Positions 20,253-31,004 are shown, counted from the first letter of the stretch. The stretch: 64,000 nt of DNA from Phytophthora colocasiae (GCA_018806915.1 JAGKQI010000102.1:1612001-1676000); one strand, 5' to 3'. A program made the numbers and translations. Notes: generated from the letters alone by a model not told the origin.

Positions 20253-21827
20253 TCAGACTGTAGTCACTGGGGTTTCACCAGCAGATTCGTTCTCAACTTC
20301 ATCCTGCTTCACATTCTCCTTTGGAGGAATACTAATAATGCGCTTGCCGCAGAGGGAGTAGTGGTAGCCTGTCTCAAAGCGGTCTTCCACGTTCGTTCGC
20401 ACAAGGAAAAGCACCACAAAACCGATGACCACGATAACAAAGATGACCTGAATGTTGTCGATGTACGCCTCACCCACGGACATTCCGTCAGCAATTTTAC
20501 CGTTGTACGCATTGTTGAAAGTGATGCCACCGACAACTGCTCCAAACGCCAGAGAAGTGAGAATGATGCCGTGCAGAGGACCGACGTTGTAGGCGCCAAA
20601 CATGTCCGTGATCAAAGCTGGGATCGTGCCCAGACCACCGCCGTAGCTGCATGTAAGCACGAAGATCTCGATCACGAAGAAAGTGAAGCTGTCGTGGCGA
20701 ATAACCGTGGGTAACGACCCAATCACGATAATCTGCGCACCCAGAGTGAAGTAGTACAGCACCTTGCGTGCATATGTCTTCTCCATTTTGAAGTAACGCA
20801 CGAGGAAATCCGAGATGGAGGAAAATGCTAGACGACCGCAGCAGTTGAACGCACTGTTGATGGAAACGATGTCCGAGGCCGTGCCAGAGCTCTTGCCGAA
20901 GATGTCAGTGCACATACTAGACAGGCGAGACAGCACGATGACACCGAAAAGCTGGTTAGCGAAGAACATGAGGTACATGAAGATGTAATCGGGCGTCAAA
21001 ATGGCTTCCTTGAGAGTCAGACGCTTGATTGACGCCTTGGTAGTGACTTCGTGATCTGGCCCTGTGGGCGTCTGGACTGCCTTGTACGTGTCGTCGAGCT
21101 TCTCCTCAAGAATCTCACTCACGTCGACGCGGTCGCCGTGGATGTTAAGACCATTGACAGTGAAGTCAGCAGGGGGCAGGCGGAGGACCAGGGCAGAAGC
21201 AAACATGGCAGCACTCATGATCGCTCCAAGTAGAATAAACATCCACGGCAGACCAACGGCGTCAATAGTAGGCAGATATACCTTACTCCACACAACCGAT
21301 CCTGCCCCTGACCCAGCAACCGCAAAGCCAGCGGCAGTGCCGCGGTAGTCGGGGAACCACTTCTGCAGCGTAGCCACAGGTGAGATGTAGCACATGCCCA
21401 AACCAATGGCAGTGATGACGCCGTAGCCGACGTAGATCGAGGCAATAGTCTTGTAGTGGATACCGATGGCAGTGACGACATGGCCGGTCATGAACAAGGT
21501 CGTTTCGATGGACACAGCCCATCGGGGTCCTTTGCGTTCAATGGTAGGGCCCAAAACTGCCGCCGCTGTTCCGAAGACACCCATGGCAATGTAAAACGCG
21601 TTCACAGCGCGGCCCTTCTTGGCATCACCGTAGACAGCCAAGTCGATGGGGTGGTTGAGCACCGACCAGGCGTAGATGCAACCGATGCAGAATTGCACAG
21701 CAAAAGCTGCGATGAACAGGTACCATCGTGAGAACGTAAGTCCGAACATTGCGTTCACAACAGGCGAAGACATCTGCGTCGAGCGGTTGATTCCAAACTG
21801 AGCGAGGTTATCGAGCTCGAGGTACAT
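20253..21827 (-). CDS. MFS transporter, oxalate/formate antiporter (OFA) family, copy 1
   Basis: This 524-aa membrane protein has about 12 hydrophobic segments and belongs to the major facilitator superfamily, OFA-like (monocarboxylate/oxalate) group. Signatures include FAVQFCIGCIYAWSVLNHPI (TM1), VGYGVITAIGLGMCYISPVA (TM4), LQKWFPDYRGTAAGFAVAG and a long acidic central loop (LEEKLDDTYKAVQTPTGPD). The cytosolic C-terminus is Lys/Glu-rich. The substrate cannot be read from sequence; an organic acid is likely by family. The first ATG in frame is 21827; ATGs at 21773 and 21749 are alternatives, and the paralogue starts at the equivalent of 21749. A 400-bp segment (20831-21230) is 98.8% identical to the paralogue at 29.5-31.0 kb while flanks are far more divergent. 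Confidence 0.9.
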   Translation of the reverse strand: MYLELDNLAQFGINRSTQMSSPVVNAMFGLTFSRWYLFIAAFAVQFCIGCIYAWSVLNHPIDLAVYGDAKKGRAVNAFYIAMGVFGTAAAVLGPTIERKGPRWAVSIETTLFMTGHVVTAIGIHYKTIASIYVGYGVITAIGLGMCYISPVATLQKWFPDYRGTAAGFAVAGSGAGSVVWSKVYLPTIDAVGLPWMFILLGAIMSAAMFASALVLRLPPADFTVNGLNIHGDRVDVSEILEEKLDDTYKAVQTPTGPDHEVTTKASIKRLTLKEAILTPDYIFMYLMFFANQLFGVIVLSRLSSMCTDIFGKSSGTASDIVSINSAFNCCGRLAFSSISDFLVRYFKMEKTYARKVLYYFTLGAQIIVIGSLPTVIRHDSFTFFVIEIFVLTCSYGGGLGTIPALITDMFGAYNVGPLHGIILTSLAFGAVVGGITFNNAYNGKIADGMSVGEAYIDNIQVIFVIVVIGFVVLFLVRTNVEDRFETGYHYSLCGKRIISIPPKENVKQDEVENESAGETPVTTV

Positions 21828-22146
21828 GAAGCGTCGAGCTCGGCTTGCTTGTTGGTTGGCGATTGTCGGTTGAAAGCATTGACCCTGTGTACCGTTTGTC
21901 AGTCTGTTTGTGGCACAAACTTTGTGCAGCAAGCGGATCACAGGCAGCGATCGGTCACGCTCTTCAACCACGAAGCAAACCTCGTGGTGTCCTGCTCAGA
22001 ATCCCGCCATCGGAGCGTGCACTATCCACCAAAGAGCAAACAGTTTGACAAACTAAGTTTGTACATTTGGATTCAAAACCGATTTTCGGGACCGCTTGGT
22101 CGCTGAGAAATGCACATGCTCACAGTACTAGTACATCTTTCTACTA

Positions 22147-22192
22147 TACATGTAATGCTTAAAGCGACCCGCTTTAATAGGAAGTACATGTA
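22147..22192. other. Symmetric hairpin flanked by TACATGTA palindromes
   Basis: A TTAAAGCG/CGCTTTAA stem with a 3-4 nt centre (about 22160-22177) is bracketed by TACATGTA at 22147-22154 and 22185-22192. The arrangement is nearly symmetric over 46 bp. It lies about 320 bp upstream of the first MFS transporter start and 27 bp from the outer retrotransposon. It may be an operator-like site or a small MITE remnant; no function is shown. Confidence 0.4.
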
Positions 22193-22218
22193 GAGTCATG
22201 GGGTCTTTTAATCAGGCA

Positions 22219-22498
22219 TGTTGAAGTTACCATCTCTGCAGTGATGACACTTATCTAAGGGTATTAAATTGTGCAGTTCCATATAGAGAAATCCTATTTA
22301 ACTGGACTGGTTGGTGGAGAATAACTCCCCTCCAGAACACCAGACTCTCTAATTCATCACTTCTTCTTTTACCATCTTCAGCACACAAGCCCATTCTTCA
22401 TCTACACTCAAGACTTCCTCTCCAATATTCTATGCACTATTTTATTCGTCTCCATCCTTCGTCTACCTAACAACTCTGCGCAAATCATTACTTCAACA
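22219..22498 (+). repeat. 5' LTR of the outer retrotransposon
   Basis: This 280-bp direct repeat begins TGTTGA and ends TCAACA. It appears identical to 28925-29204. Confidence 0.88.
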
Positions 22499-23401
22499 GG
22501 TTATGGACTCCAACGCTTCACCTGCGTGGATGAAGAACCGGAGACGCTTGATTCAAGCTCCTCTCAAAAATCAACGAGGCAAGAGAATCGCCCCGGAGAG
22601 GCCACGTGTATAGCAAGCCTGACGGCTGCCACGTGTGTTCCTGCAAACGAAGCCCTACACTACCAAATGCGCCAGGCACTGAGCTGTAGCGCTGCATGAG
22701 CTGTACTATCACCATGCTGAGAGGCTACGAAGCCTCCGCGCCAGCATTCGAGCTGTACCGCTGCATGAGTTACAATTTCCGTGCTATTCCGGCTACTGCC
22801 GAGGTGTGAGAGCACGATGCCCTATGCGCCAGCTCTGACGCTGCTGCGCTGCATTAGCAGAACATCTGCCATGCTCTGTATTTTATCCAGCAGGCCAAGA
22901 GCTCTGGAAAGCTAACTGCACTACAGCACGAGCACCACGCAGCCGTGTTATGCCGGCCGTAACGCCGATGTTTTAGGAGACATTCCCTTGTGCTCTACGT
23001 ACATGTACGTGCCTTTACCTTTTGAACCACGCAGCATCGCTGCAGCACTAGCCAATGGCAGTCTGGCAATATAGTACTACGTAGTACTACCAATAAAACG
23101 GTATTAATATTTTGCAATGTCGAGCAGTACTGTAGCATTCTATGTACTACTACAGTAGTACTACTACTATATGTACACTACCAAGTGTAACACTTTCTAA
23201 TCTGCCTAAGATTCGTACAACCAAAATATACTGGCTCGATGCCAAGCTATAGCGAACTACCCTGGTAGAACTACGGCTTGTAATTTGTTAAAGCAACATC
23301 AAATTCGGTTTTACAGACTTGCGTCTATTATCAAAAGTATGTGCTGAAATGTACGAAACTGGGAGGCATTAGCGCCAAAACCGAGCATTCATACGCCAAA
23401 C

Positions 23402-23650
23402 TGTTGGACCGGTGCACCGTCTCATGCACGGTTCACTGGAACGGTTCAACGGAACCGCTCTTCTATTGGCTAAAGAAGAGGAACCTTACTTGGGTGGTCG
23501 GCGTGTGAGGACACTCGGCTAAGTTCGAGCGACAATAAGGACACAACAAGGTGGAGCTACTAGGAGGACAGGACGAGTAGAACAGGTTTTGTTAACTTTA
23601 ATCTACTCACTTCGGCATTTGCCACCAACACCACAAGCTCAATACCAACA
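23402..23650 (+). repeat. 5' LTR of the inner copia element
   Basis: This 249-bp repeat is matched by 27812-28060 with one mismatch. It contains the near-palindrome GGAACGGTTCAACGGAACC. Confidence 0.92.
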
Positions 23651-23697
23651 GGTTAACAGCCGCAACACGCTCAACCGTTCCAAGAACGCTTCAAGAG

Positions 23698-26600
23698 ATG
23701 ACGACCAAGCGCGCCGAAGTCCTCCTGGGTAGTGGAAACTACTTCCACTGGGAGTACAACATGAGAATGACGCTCGCCAGGAAGGGCTGCTCGCTCATGT
23801 TCAAGTCGTCAAGCCAGAGAACGAGATTACAGAAGCGTGGCTGATGAACGACGCCAAGGCACTGGCTATCATCGCGCAGGGCGTCGAGCTGCAGCACCAG
23901 ACGAAGATCCGTTCCGCTGTCCGTGCGATGGACGCTTGGAACACTCTTCGGGAGTACTACAACCAAATGATACCGCTGCACAACCGTGTCGCGATGACAC
24001 GGCGCCTGCACGAGTTCAAGATGGAGGAAGGAACGGTTATGTCGAAGCATCTGGACGCATTCGACGAGCTGGTGGTGGGTCTCCAGACGTTGGGGGAACC
24101 GGTGGACGAGGCGCGGCAGGAAGTGGTGCTGCTCAGCAGCCTTCCACCTGAGTACGAGCTGATCGCGTCGATCGTGGAGAACACGAAGGATATCACGCTG
24201 ATCGAGTTCAGGAGAAGTTGCTCAAGGAATACGAGCGACTACAGAAGAAGGAAACCACGGAGAAAGCGTTCCGGGTGAACGGTAACGCAGAACAGTTCAA
24301 GGAGGCCGAGGAACGGTCATCGCAAGGGTAACAGTTCAAGACATAACGGTAAACGGTTTTAAGGGCAAGTGTTTCAGGTGTGACCAAGTCGGGCACATGA
24401 AGCGGGACTGTCCGAGGAAGAACGGTGACACGGATGACGAAGTGTTTGCCGTGGGCGAGGAACGCGCACGCCTCGCCGGGTGGCTAATTGACAGTGGTGC
24501 GACATCGCACATGACGCCACATCGTGGGAGACCTATTCGACTTCAGTAACGGTCTCGGGGATCGAGGTAACGATTGCAGACGGGAAGAAACTACGTGTTG
24601 CAGGAAAAGGAACGGTCAAGCTGACGGGTATGAACGGTAAGCGCATCAAGATGATGGAGGTGTTTTACATCCCGGGACTCGACAGACGGTTGCTGTCGGT
24701 GGGAAGCTTGCGGAGAACGGTTTAACCGTGGAGTTCCAGCGTTCCTCGTGTATTATTTGGGGAAAGACTTGCGCGATTGCTTCCAGGAAAGAAGGTCGGC
24801 AAGGCGTACTGGATGAACTGTGAGCAGGAAGAGGCGTGCTTCGTGGAGTATGCCGGGGTTCATAGTCAGTGGGAGCTATGGCACGCTCGCATGGGACACT
24901 CCAGTGAGAACGCTATGGTCAAGACGCAGCGTTCTACGAACGGTATGCCACGTGTGAACCGTTCCGTCAAAACTTTATGCGGTGGTTGCATGAAGGGGAA
25001 ACATTCGGTTGAACCGTTCCCGGTACGGTCAACGACGAAGACTTCACGTGTGCTGGAACTGGTCCACACGGACGTGATGGGGCCTATGAGGACGCTCTCG
25101 AAAGGTGGTGCAAGGTACATTCTGACCTTTGTGGACGATTTCTCGAGGTGTGTTGCTGTGTACTTCATGAAGAAAAAGAGCGAGGTAGCCAGCAAACTGA
25201 AGGAGTTCAAGGCGTTCTATGAGAATCAATGGGGGGAACGCTTGAAGTGTCTGCGCTCGGACAATGGAACGGAGTTCGTGAACAAGACGGTTGCAGAACT
25301 GTGCCGCCGGAACGGTGTCATGCATCAACGTACCGTTCCATACAGTCCACAGCAGAACGGTGTTGCGGAACGCATGAACCGTACCATCATGGAGAAAGCT
25401 CGAAGCATGCTATACTACAAGGGTGTGTCGACGGAGTGGTGGGCAGAGGCGGTGAGTACGGCAGTGTACTTGATTAACCGTTCCGCCTGCAGCGTACACA
25501 CGGATGTGACTCCATACGAGCTGGGCTTCAAGGTGAAACTGCAGATGGAACACTTGCGAGTGTTCGGGTCCCAGGGTACGCTCATGTCGACGACGCCGAA
25601 GCGTACGAAGCTCGAACCCAAGAGCTTCAGGTGTGTATGTTCTCGGATATGCTGAGAACGCTAAGAGGATATCGTGTCTACGACCTGGATGCATTGACGG
25701 TCAAGGTGTCACGGTCGGTGAAGCTGGACGAGCGTGAAGTGGGAGGAATATATGAGTCACCCTCGTTACAGCCCCACGGAACGGTTATTAATTTGACCAA
25801 GGACGAGGATGATGGAACGGTACCAACAAGCGTGGAACGCCAGCATACTCCGGATGTACCAATGGAGGAGACTGAAGAAACCGTTCCAGACATTGAGATG
25901 AATGAGGCAGAGCATGAACCAGACATGGAAGCGCTGGAGTTACAGCTTGCCAGGCCGTCCGGGGTCAACAGAACGAGAAATAGAAGCGTACCGTTCGCAG
26001 CCTCAAGCGTTCCGTGAGGAGCGTCTGGTATTTCAACCAGAAGTGGAACGGTCCTGACGACCTCAGGAGCCGGTGTTCCTGCTGGAGGAACGGTTCGGAT
26101 GGAGGTGATTACGTACAGTCCGAAGGAAGTGACGGTCCACCATCCCCGCGTGCTCGGATCGATGAGGAAGGACTGATTGCTGAAGCTGTTATGGCGTACG
26201 TGGCGAATATTGTCGACGCGGCGGATGTGCCGACGTCGTACGCGGAAGCAATGGCCAGTCCAGAAGCAGCGAAGTGGCGAAGTGCCATGGAGGCAGAGTT
26301 ACGGTCCCACGAGAAGAACGCTACATGGACATTGGTTCCACGTGAAGGGAAGCGTACCATTGGTTGTCGCTGGGTGTTCGCCAAGAAGCGTGATAAGAAC
26401 GGTTGCGTTATCCGTTACAAGGCACGGCTGGTTGCGAAGGGTTTCAAACAGAAGTATGGTGTCGACTTCTTTGAGACATACTCACCTGTGGCGAACATGA
26501 ACTCAATCCGAGTAGTTCTAGCAGTGTGCGTTGCGTTGGAGTACATCATGGAACAGTTGGACGCGGACACAGCGTTCCTAAACAGTGTCTTGATGGACCG

Positions 26601-27798
26601 TGTCTACATGGAGATGCCGGACGGTACTACGGGTGATGACGATCTAGTGTGTTTTGCTGGGGAAGGCCATCTACGGTTTGAAGCAAGCTGCAATGGCATG
26701 GAACAAGACGATCCACCGCGTGTTTCTGAGGAATGGTTTCAAGAGCTGTGGAGCAGACCAGTGTGTCTACGTGAAGCGTTCAGGAACGGTTATGTGTACG
26801 TGTGCCTGTACCAGCCCGTCGACGATATGATAATTGCTGCCAAGACTGCCGGTGAAATTCAGGAGGTTAAGGACTCTCTCAAAGCGGAATTTAAGATGAA
26901 GGAGCTTGGGGCAGCCAAGTTCATCTTGGGCATGGAGATTGATCACAACCTGGAGGCCAGGAACGCTCATGATCAAGCAGACCAGGTACATTGACGATGT
27001 CACGGAACGGTTTGGCCAGCAGAACGCTAAGACGGTGGATAATCCGTGCGCATCAGGACTGAAACTGTCCAAGGAACAGTCACCTGGAACGGATGTGGAG
27101 CGTGCTGAGATGCGGTCGAGACCGTACCGTTCTCTCATCGGGTGTCTACTTTACATCACGACATGTACACGCCCGGATGTTGCCTACCTGGTAACAAAGC
27201 TTTCTCGTTTTCTGGAGAACCCGGGCAGCAGCATTGGAAAGCAGCTATTCGTGTGCTGCGATATCTGAAGACAACTCGTGAACACGGAATCGTATACCAC
27301 GGTGGGCGTGGTGTAACGGTTGAAGCGTTCTCGGACGCGGACTGGGGAACGAACATTGACGATAGGCGTTCCGTGTCCGGTGTTATGGTGCTGATGGGGA
27401 ACGCTCCAGTAGTGTTCAAGTCGAAGTTTCAGCGAACGGTTGCACTCAGCTCGGCGGAAGCGGAATACATGGCGCTGAGTTTGTGCGTGCAGGAGGTACT
27501 TTGGATTGCGTGTGATGCTAAAGACATGGGGCACGAGCAGGAGAACGCTACGCAGATTTGGGAAGACAACCAAGGAGCAATTGCACTAGCTAAGAACGCT
27601 GGATACAACTCAAGGACGAAGCATGTGGACATCAAGCATCACTTCACGAGGGAGAATGTGGAGAACGGAACGGTTCAGGTCGACTATATTGACACGAAGC
27701 AGCAGCTGGCTGACTTGCTGACGAAGGCACTTGGAACCAAGACGCTGAAGTATCTGCGTGAGGCAAGCGGAATCAAGGGCAAGGCTACCGTGCATTAG
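23698..27798 (+). pseudogene. Broken copia Gag-Pol polyprotein
   Basis: Pieces read in order: Gag (23698 on, YFHWEYNMRM; then 23844-24210, WNTLREYYNQ); CCHC knuckle CFRCDQVGHMKRDC near 24371-24412; protease WLIDSGATSHMTPH near 24481; integrase 24777-25615 with its HHCC zinc part (HARMGHS...CGGCMKGKH) and catalytic HTDVMGPM, SDNGTEF and QNGVAERMNR; reverse transcriptase 26230-26990 (WVFAKKRDKNG, YSPVANMNSIRVVLA); and RNase H to 27798 (SSAEAEYMAL, WEDNQGAIALA). Frame changes occur near 23785, 24207, 25640, 26020, 26650 and 26985, and stop codons near 24330 and 24725. The RT active-site YVDD is split by a 6-nt in-frame insert (26812-26817) giving YQPVDD. It cannot encode a working polymerase. 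Confidence 0.88.
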
Positions 27799-27811
27799 CG
27801 GTGAGTGGGAG

Positions 27812-28060
27812 TGTTGGACCGGTGCACCGTCTCATGCACGGTTCACTGGAACGGTTCAACGGAACCGCTCTCCTATTGGCTAAAGAAGAGGAACCTTACT
27901 TGGGTGGTCGGCGTGTGAGGACACTCGGCTAAGTTCGAGCGACAATAAGGACACAACAAGGTGGAGCTACTAGGAGGACAGGACGAGTAGAACAGGTTTT
28001 GTTAACTTTAATCTACTCACTTCGGCATTTGCCACCAACACCACAAGCTCAATACCAACA
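27812..28060 (+). repeat. 3' LTR of the inner copia element
   Basis: This is the direct copy of 23402-23650, 14 bp after the polyprotein stop. It is followed by the CAAAC target duplication. Confidence 0.92.
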
Positions 28061-28924
28061 CAAACTACATTCAGTCACTGGCATGAATTTCAAACATTTT
28101 CAGCTATACAAAACGTAACAACAAAAAGAAGAAAATTCTCAATACTTTCTGAAATACACGACACGCTTCTGTCTACAGAAAGCAAACTATAAGTTTTACT
28201 GCACATTGATTTGATAGTTTACAAGTCTTAGCACTTGAGAAGTAAAACATAAATAAAATCTTCTAAACGAGAAACAACTCGATGAGCCTCTAGGGAGAAT
28301 AATAGCCCCAATGATGAAAGCTGAGCACTAACTGCAAAAATGATGCGTACACTGCTGATGACACTGTGTGGTTATTTGTGCTGTAAAAGCTGTAGCCTTT
28401 CTTAAAACTATTTGAACCTATAAACTCTCATAGTTAAAACAGTTTAAAAATGAACCAGTTTCAGGAAACTGGGAGGCAGATGTACTTTGTAAAACCGAAA
28501 GACAACATGTGAAGAAATACCCACAAAGAGCACAAAACTGGCAGTTTAAAAAATGTAAACACTGCTTACACAAATATCAATACGAACAGATGTATCCTCC
28601 GAGCCTACAATACAGCGAACAGGTTTTGATCCTTAAAATTAAAGGTTTTCCTGAATAGCTTTCTCAACACGCGAACAAAAGCGTTAATAACGACGGTGAA
28701 CAGGTTTTCTCCTCTAAGGTTTTCCTGAATAGCCAAAATATCAATGAAAACAAGAAATTTGCACAACCACGCCAAAACCGGCAAGAAAATAACAAATCTG
28801 ACAACGAAGTCAAAGAAAAAAGGTCATATTCATGTTCGCATAGGACTGTTAAAACAGCCACCTGTGGAGCATTAAATTCTACTCGCCAGATAGAGCGTCA
28901 TACACATTCCTCGATGTGGGAGGC

Positions 28925-29204
28925 TGTTGAAGTTACCATCTCTGCAGTGATGACACTTATCTAAGGGTATTAAATTGTGCAGTTCCATATAGAGAAATCC
29001 TATTTAACTGGACTGGTTGGTGGAGAATAACTCCCCTCCAGAACACCAGACTCTCTAATTCATCACTTCTTCTTTTACCATCTTCAGCACACAAGCCCAT
29101 TCTTCATCTACACTCAAGACTTCCTCTCCAATATTCTATGCACTATTTTATTCGTCTCCATCCTTCGTCTACCTAACAACTCTGCGCAAATCATTACTTC
29201 AACA
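28925..29204 (+). repeat. 3' LTR of the outer retrotransposon
   Basis: This 280-bp repeat is the copy of 22219-22498. It is followed by the AGGCA target duplication at 29205-29209. Confidence 0.88.
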
Positions 29205-29501
29205 AGGCATTCACCACATGATTCTCTTCAAGCTTCTTTCGTTCCTGCAGCGAAAATACCGCTGCGGTTCAAATCGACGGCAGCGGTCCAATTCGCACAA
29301 ACAGGCCGCTAAGGCGCGAGCTACACGCGACGCGACGAGGCTGGGCAGAGAGGGATTTTGCGTCGTCTTCGACATGGAGGTCAGGTGAATGTGTGCTAGC
29401 TTCAGTTTTGCAGCTTGTAATGTACTGCGGTAGTACTTTACCGTGCTTGCATGCCGGTACAATGCCAAAGGAGATGAAAATATATCGATTTACGAATATT
29501 A

Positions 29502-31004
29502 CTAGACTGCAGTCTCAGGCAACTTCTCAGCAGCCTCGGCCTCGGCCACTTGCTGCTTCATCACGTCCTTCTCCTTAGGCGGGATGCTGATAACACGCTT
29601 GCCACACAAAGAATAGTGGTAGCCGGGCTCAAAGCGGTCCTCGGCGTTGGTACGCACTAAGAACAGCACTGCAAAGCCAATACAAACGACGACGAAGATG
29701 ACTTGGATGTTGTCGATGTAAGCCTCGCCCACCGACATACCATCGGCGATCTTATTGTTGTACGCGTGGTTGAAGCTCAGCCCACCAGCGACACCACCAA
29801 TAGCCATGGCAGTCAGGATGATACCGTGCATGGGGCCGATGTTGTATGCTCCGAACATATCCGTGACGAACGCGGGGATAGTACCGAAACCACCGCCGTA
29901 GCTGCATGTAAGCACGAAGATCTCAATCACGAAGACCGTGTAGCTGTCGTGGCGAATGACTGTAGGCAGCGAGCCGAGAACAACAACCTGGGAACCCAAA
30001 GTGAAGTAGTACAGCACCTTGCGCGCGAATGTCTTCTCAACCTTGAGATAGCGAACAAGGAGATCCGAGAGGGCCGGGAAAGCAAGACGACCGCAGCAGT
30101 TGAACGCACTGTTGATGGAAACGATGTCCGAGGCCGTGCCAGAGCTCTTGCCGAAGATGTCAGTGCACATACTAGACAGGCGAGACAGCACGATGACACC
30201 GAAAAGCTGGTTAGCGAAGAACATGAGGTACATGAAGATGTAGTCGGGCGTGAAAATGGCTTCCTTGAGAGTCAGACGCTTGATTGACGCCTTGGTAGTG
30301 ACTTCGTGATCTGGCCCTGTGGGCGTCTGGACTGCCTTGTACGTGTCGTCGAGCTTCTCCTCAAGAATCTCACTCTCGTCGACGCGGTCGCCGTGGATGT
30401 TAAGACCATTGATAGTGAAGTCAGCAGGGGGCAGGCGGAGGACCAGGGCAGAGGCAAACATGGCAGCACTCATGATCGCTCCAAGCAGGACAAACATCCA
30501 GGCGAGACCGACAGCGTCAATCGTGGGGAGGTACACTTTGCTCCACACAACGGAACCAGCACCATAACCAGCAACCGCAAAGCCAGCGGCAGTGCCGCGG
30601 TAGTCGGGGAACCACTTCTGCAGCGTAGCCACAGGCGAGATGTAGCACATACCCATACCGATGGCAGTGATGACGCCGTAGCCGATGTAGATCCACGCGA
30701 TGGACTTGTAGTGACAGCCGATGGCAGTGACAATGTGGCCGATCATGTAGAGCGCGGTGCCAATGAAGACACCCCACCGGGGGCCTTTGCGTTCGATGGT
30801 CGGTCCCAGAAGTGAAGTTGCAGCTCCGAAGACACCGATAGCGATGTAGAAGGCATTCACCGCACGCCCCTTCTTGGGATCACCGTAGACAGCAAGGTCA
30901 ATGGGGTGGTTCAATACCGACCAGGCGTAGATACAACCGATGCAGAACTGCACGACGAATGCAGCGCCGAACAGGTACCAACGCGAAAACTCGAGTCCGA
31001 ACAT
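29502..31004 (-). CDS. MFS transporter, oxalate/formate antiporter (OFA) family, copy 2
   Basis: This 500-aa paralogue of the gene at 20.3-21.8 kb has the same strand and topology: 12 hydrophobic segments, TM1 FVVQFCIGCIYAWSVLNHPI, LQKWFPDYRGTAAGFAVAG, an acidic central loop and the C-terminus YHYSLCGKRVISIPPKE. It starts at ATG 31004 with MFGLEFSRWYLF and lacks the 26-residue leader possible for copy 1. Divergence is concentrated in the first and last thirds; the central 400 bp (30086-30485) is nearly identical to copy 1. The two genes were adjacent tandem copies before the retrotransposons inserted between them. The substrate is unknown; an organic acid is the family expectation. Confidence 0.9.
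   Translation of the reverse strand: MFGLEFSRWYLFGAAFVVQFCIGCIYAWSVLNHPIDLAVYGDPKKGRAVNAFYIAIGVFGAATSLLGPTIERKGPRWGVFIGTALYMIGHIVTAIGCHYKSIAWIYIGYGVITAIGMGMCYISPVATLQKWFPDYRGTAAGFAVAGYGAGSVVWSKVYLPTIDAVGLAWMFVLLGAIMSAAMFASALVLRLPPADFTINGLNIHGDRVDESEILEEKLDDTYKAVQTPTGPDHEVTTKASIKRLTLKEAIFTPDYIFMYLMFFANQLFGVIVLSRLSSMCTDIFGKSSGTASDIVSINSAFNCCGRLAFPALSDLLVRYLKVEKTFARKVLYYFTLGSQVVVLGSLPTVIRHDSYTVFVIEIFVLTCSYGGGFGTIPAFVTDMFGAYNIGPMHGIILTAMAIGGVAGGLSFNHAYNNKIADGMSVGEAYIDNIQVIFVVVCIGFAVLFLVRTNAEDRFEPGYHYSLCGKRVISIPPKEKDVMKQQVAEAEAAEKLPETAV

Larger units (their letters stand above)
23402..28060 (+). mobile_element. Ty1/copia LTR retrotransposon nested in the outer element
   Basis: The 249-bp LTRs (23402-23650 and 27812-28060) start TGTTGG, end CCAACA and differ at one position that I can find (T/C at about 23461 versus 27871). 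A 5-bp duplication CAAAC flanks it (23397-23401 and 28061-28065). Domain order is gag, zinc knuckle, protease, integrase, reverse transcriptase, RNase H, as in copia. A purine-rich stretch (GGTGAGTGGGAG) precedes the 3' LTR. The insertion is young but its coding region is broken. The internal sequence is packed with the hexamer AACGGT/ACCGTT. Confidence 0.93.
22219..29204. mobile_element. Non-coding LTR retrotransposon (outer host element of a nested pair)
   Basis: Two 280-bp direct repeats (22219-22498 and 28925-29204) start TGTTGAAG and end CTTCAACA. I see no difference between them. A 5-bp target duplication AGGCA flanks the whole (22214-22218 and 29205-29209). The first internal bases, GGTTATGG, fit a copia-type primer site on the initiator tRNA-Met anticodon region. 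Without the inner element its internal sequence is only about 1.8 kb (22499-23396 plus 28061-28924), with no recognisable gag or pol. It is therefore a short non-autonomous element. The left internal part has repeats of GAGCTGTA[GC]CGCTGCATGAG (near 22680 and 22750); the right part is A/T-rich. Confidence 0.85.

Noticed and set aside
21828..21971. N-terminal extension of MFS copy 1
   Set aside because: It starts from a non-ATG codon and is not shared by the paralogue.
23073..23171. Cluster of TAC/GTA palindromes as a second mariner end
   Set aside because: It shares CTACGTAGTACTACC with the flank at 41-56 but lacks the GTGCGGAAAATAATGAGC part of the inverted repeat.
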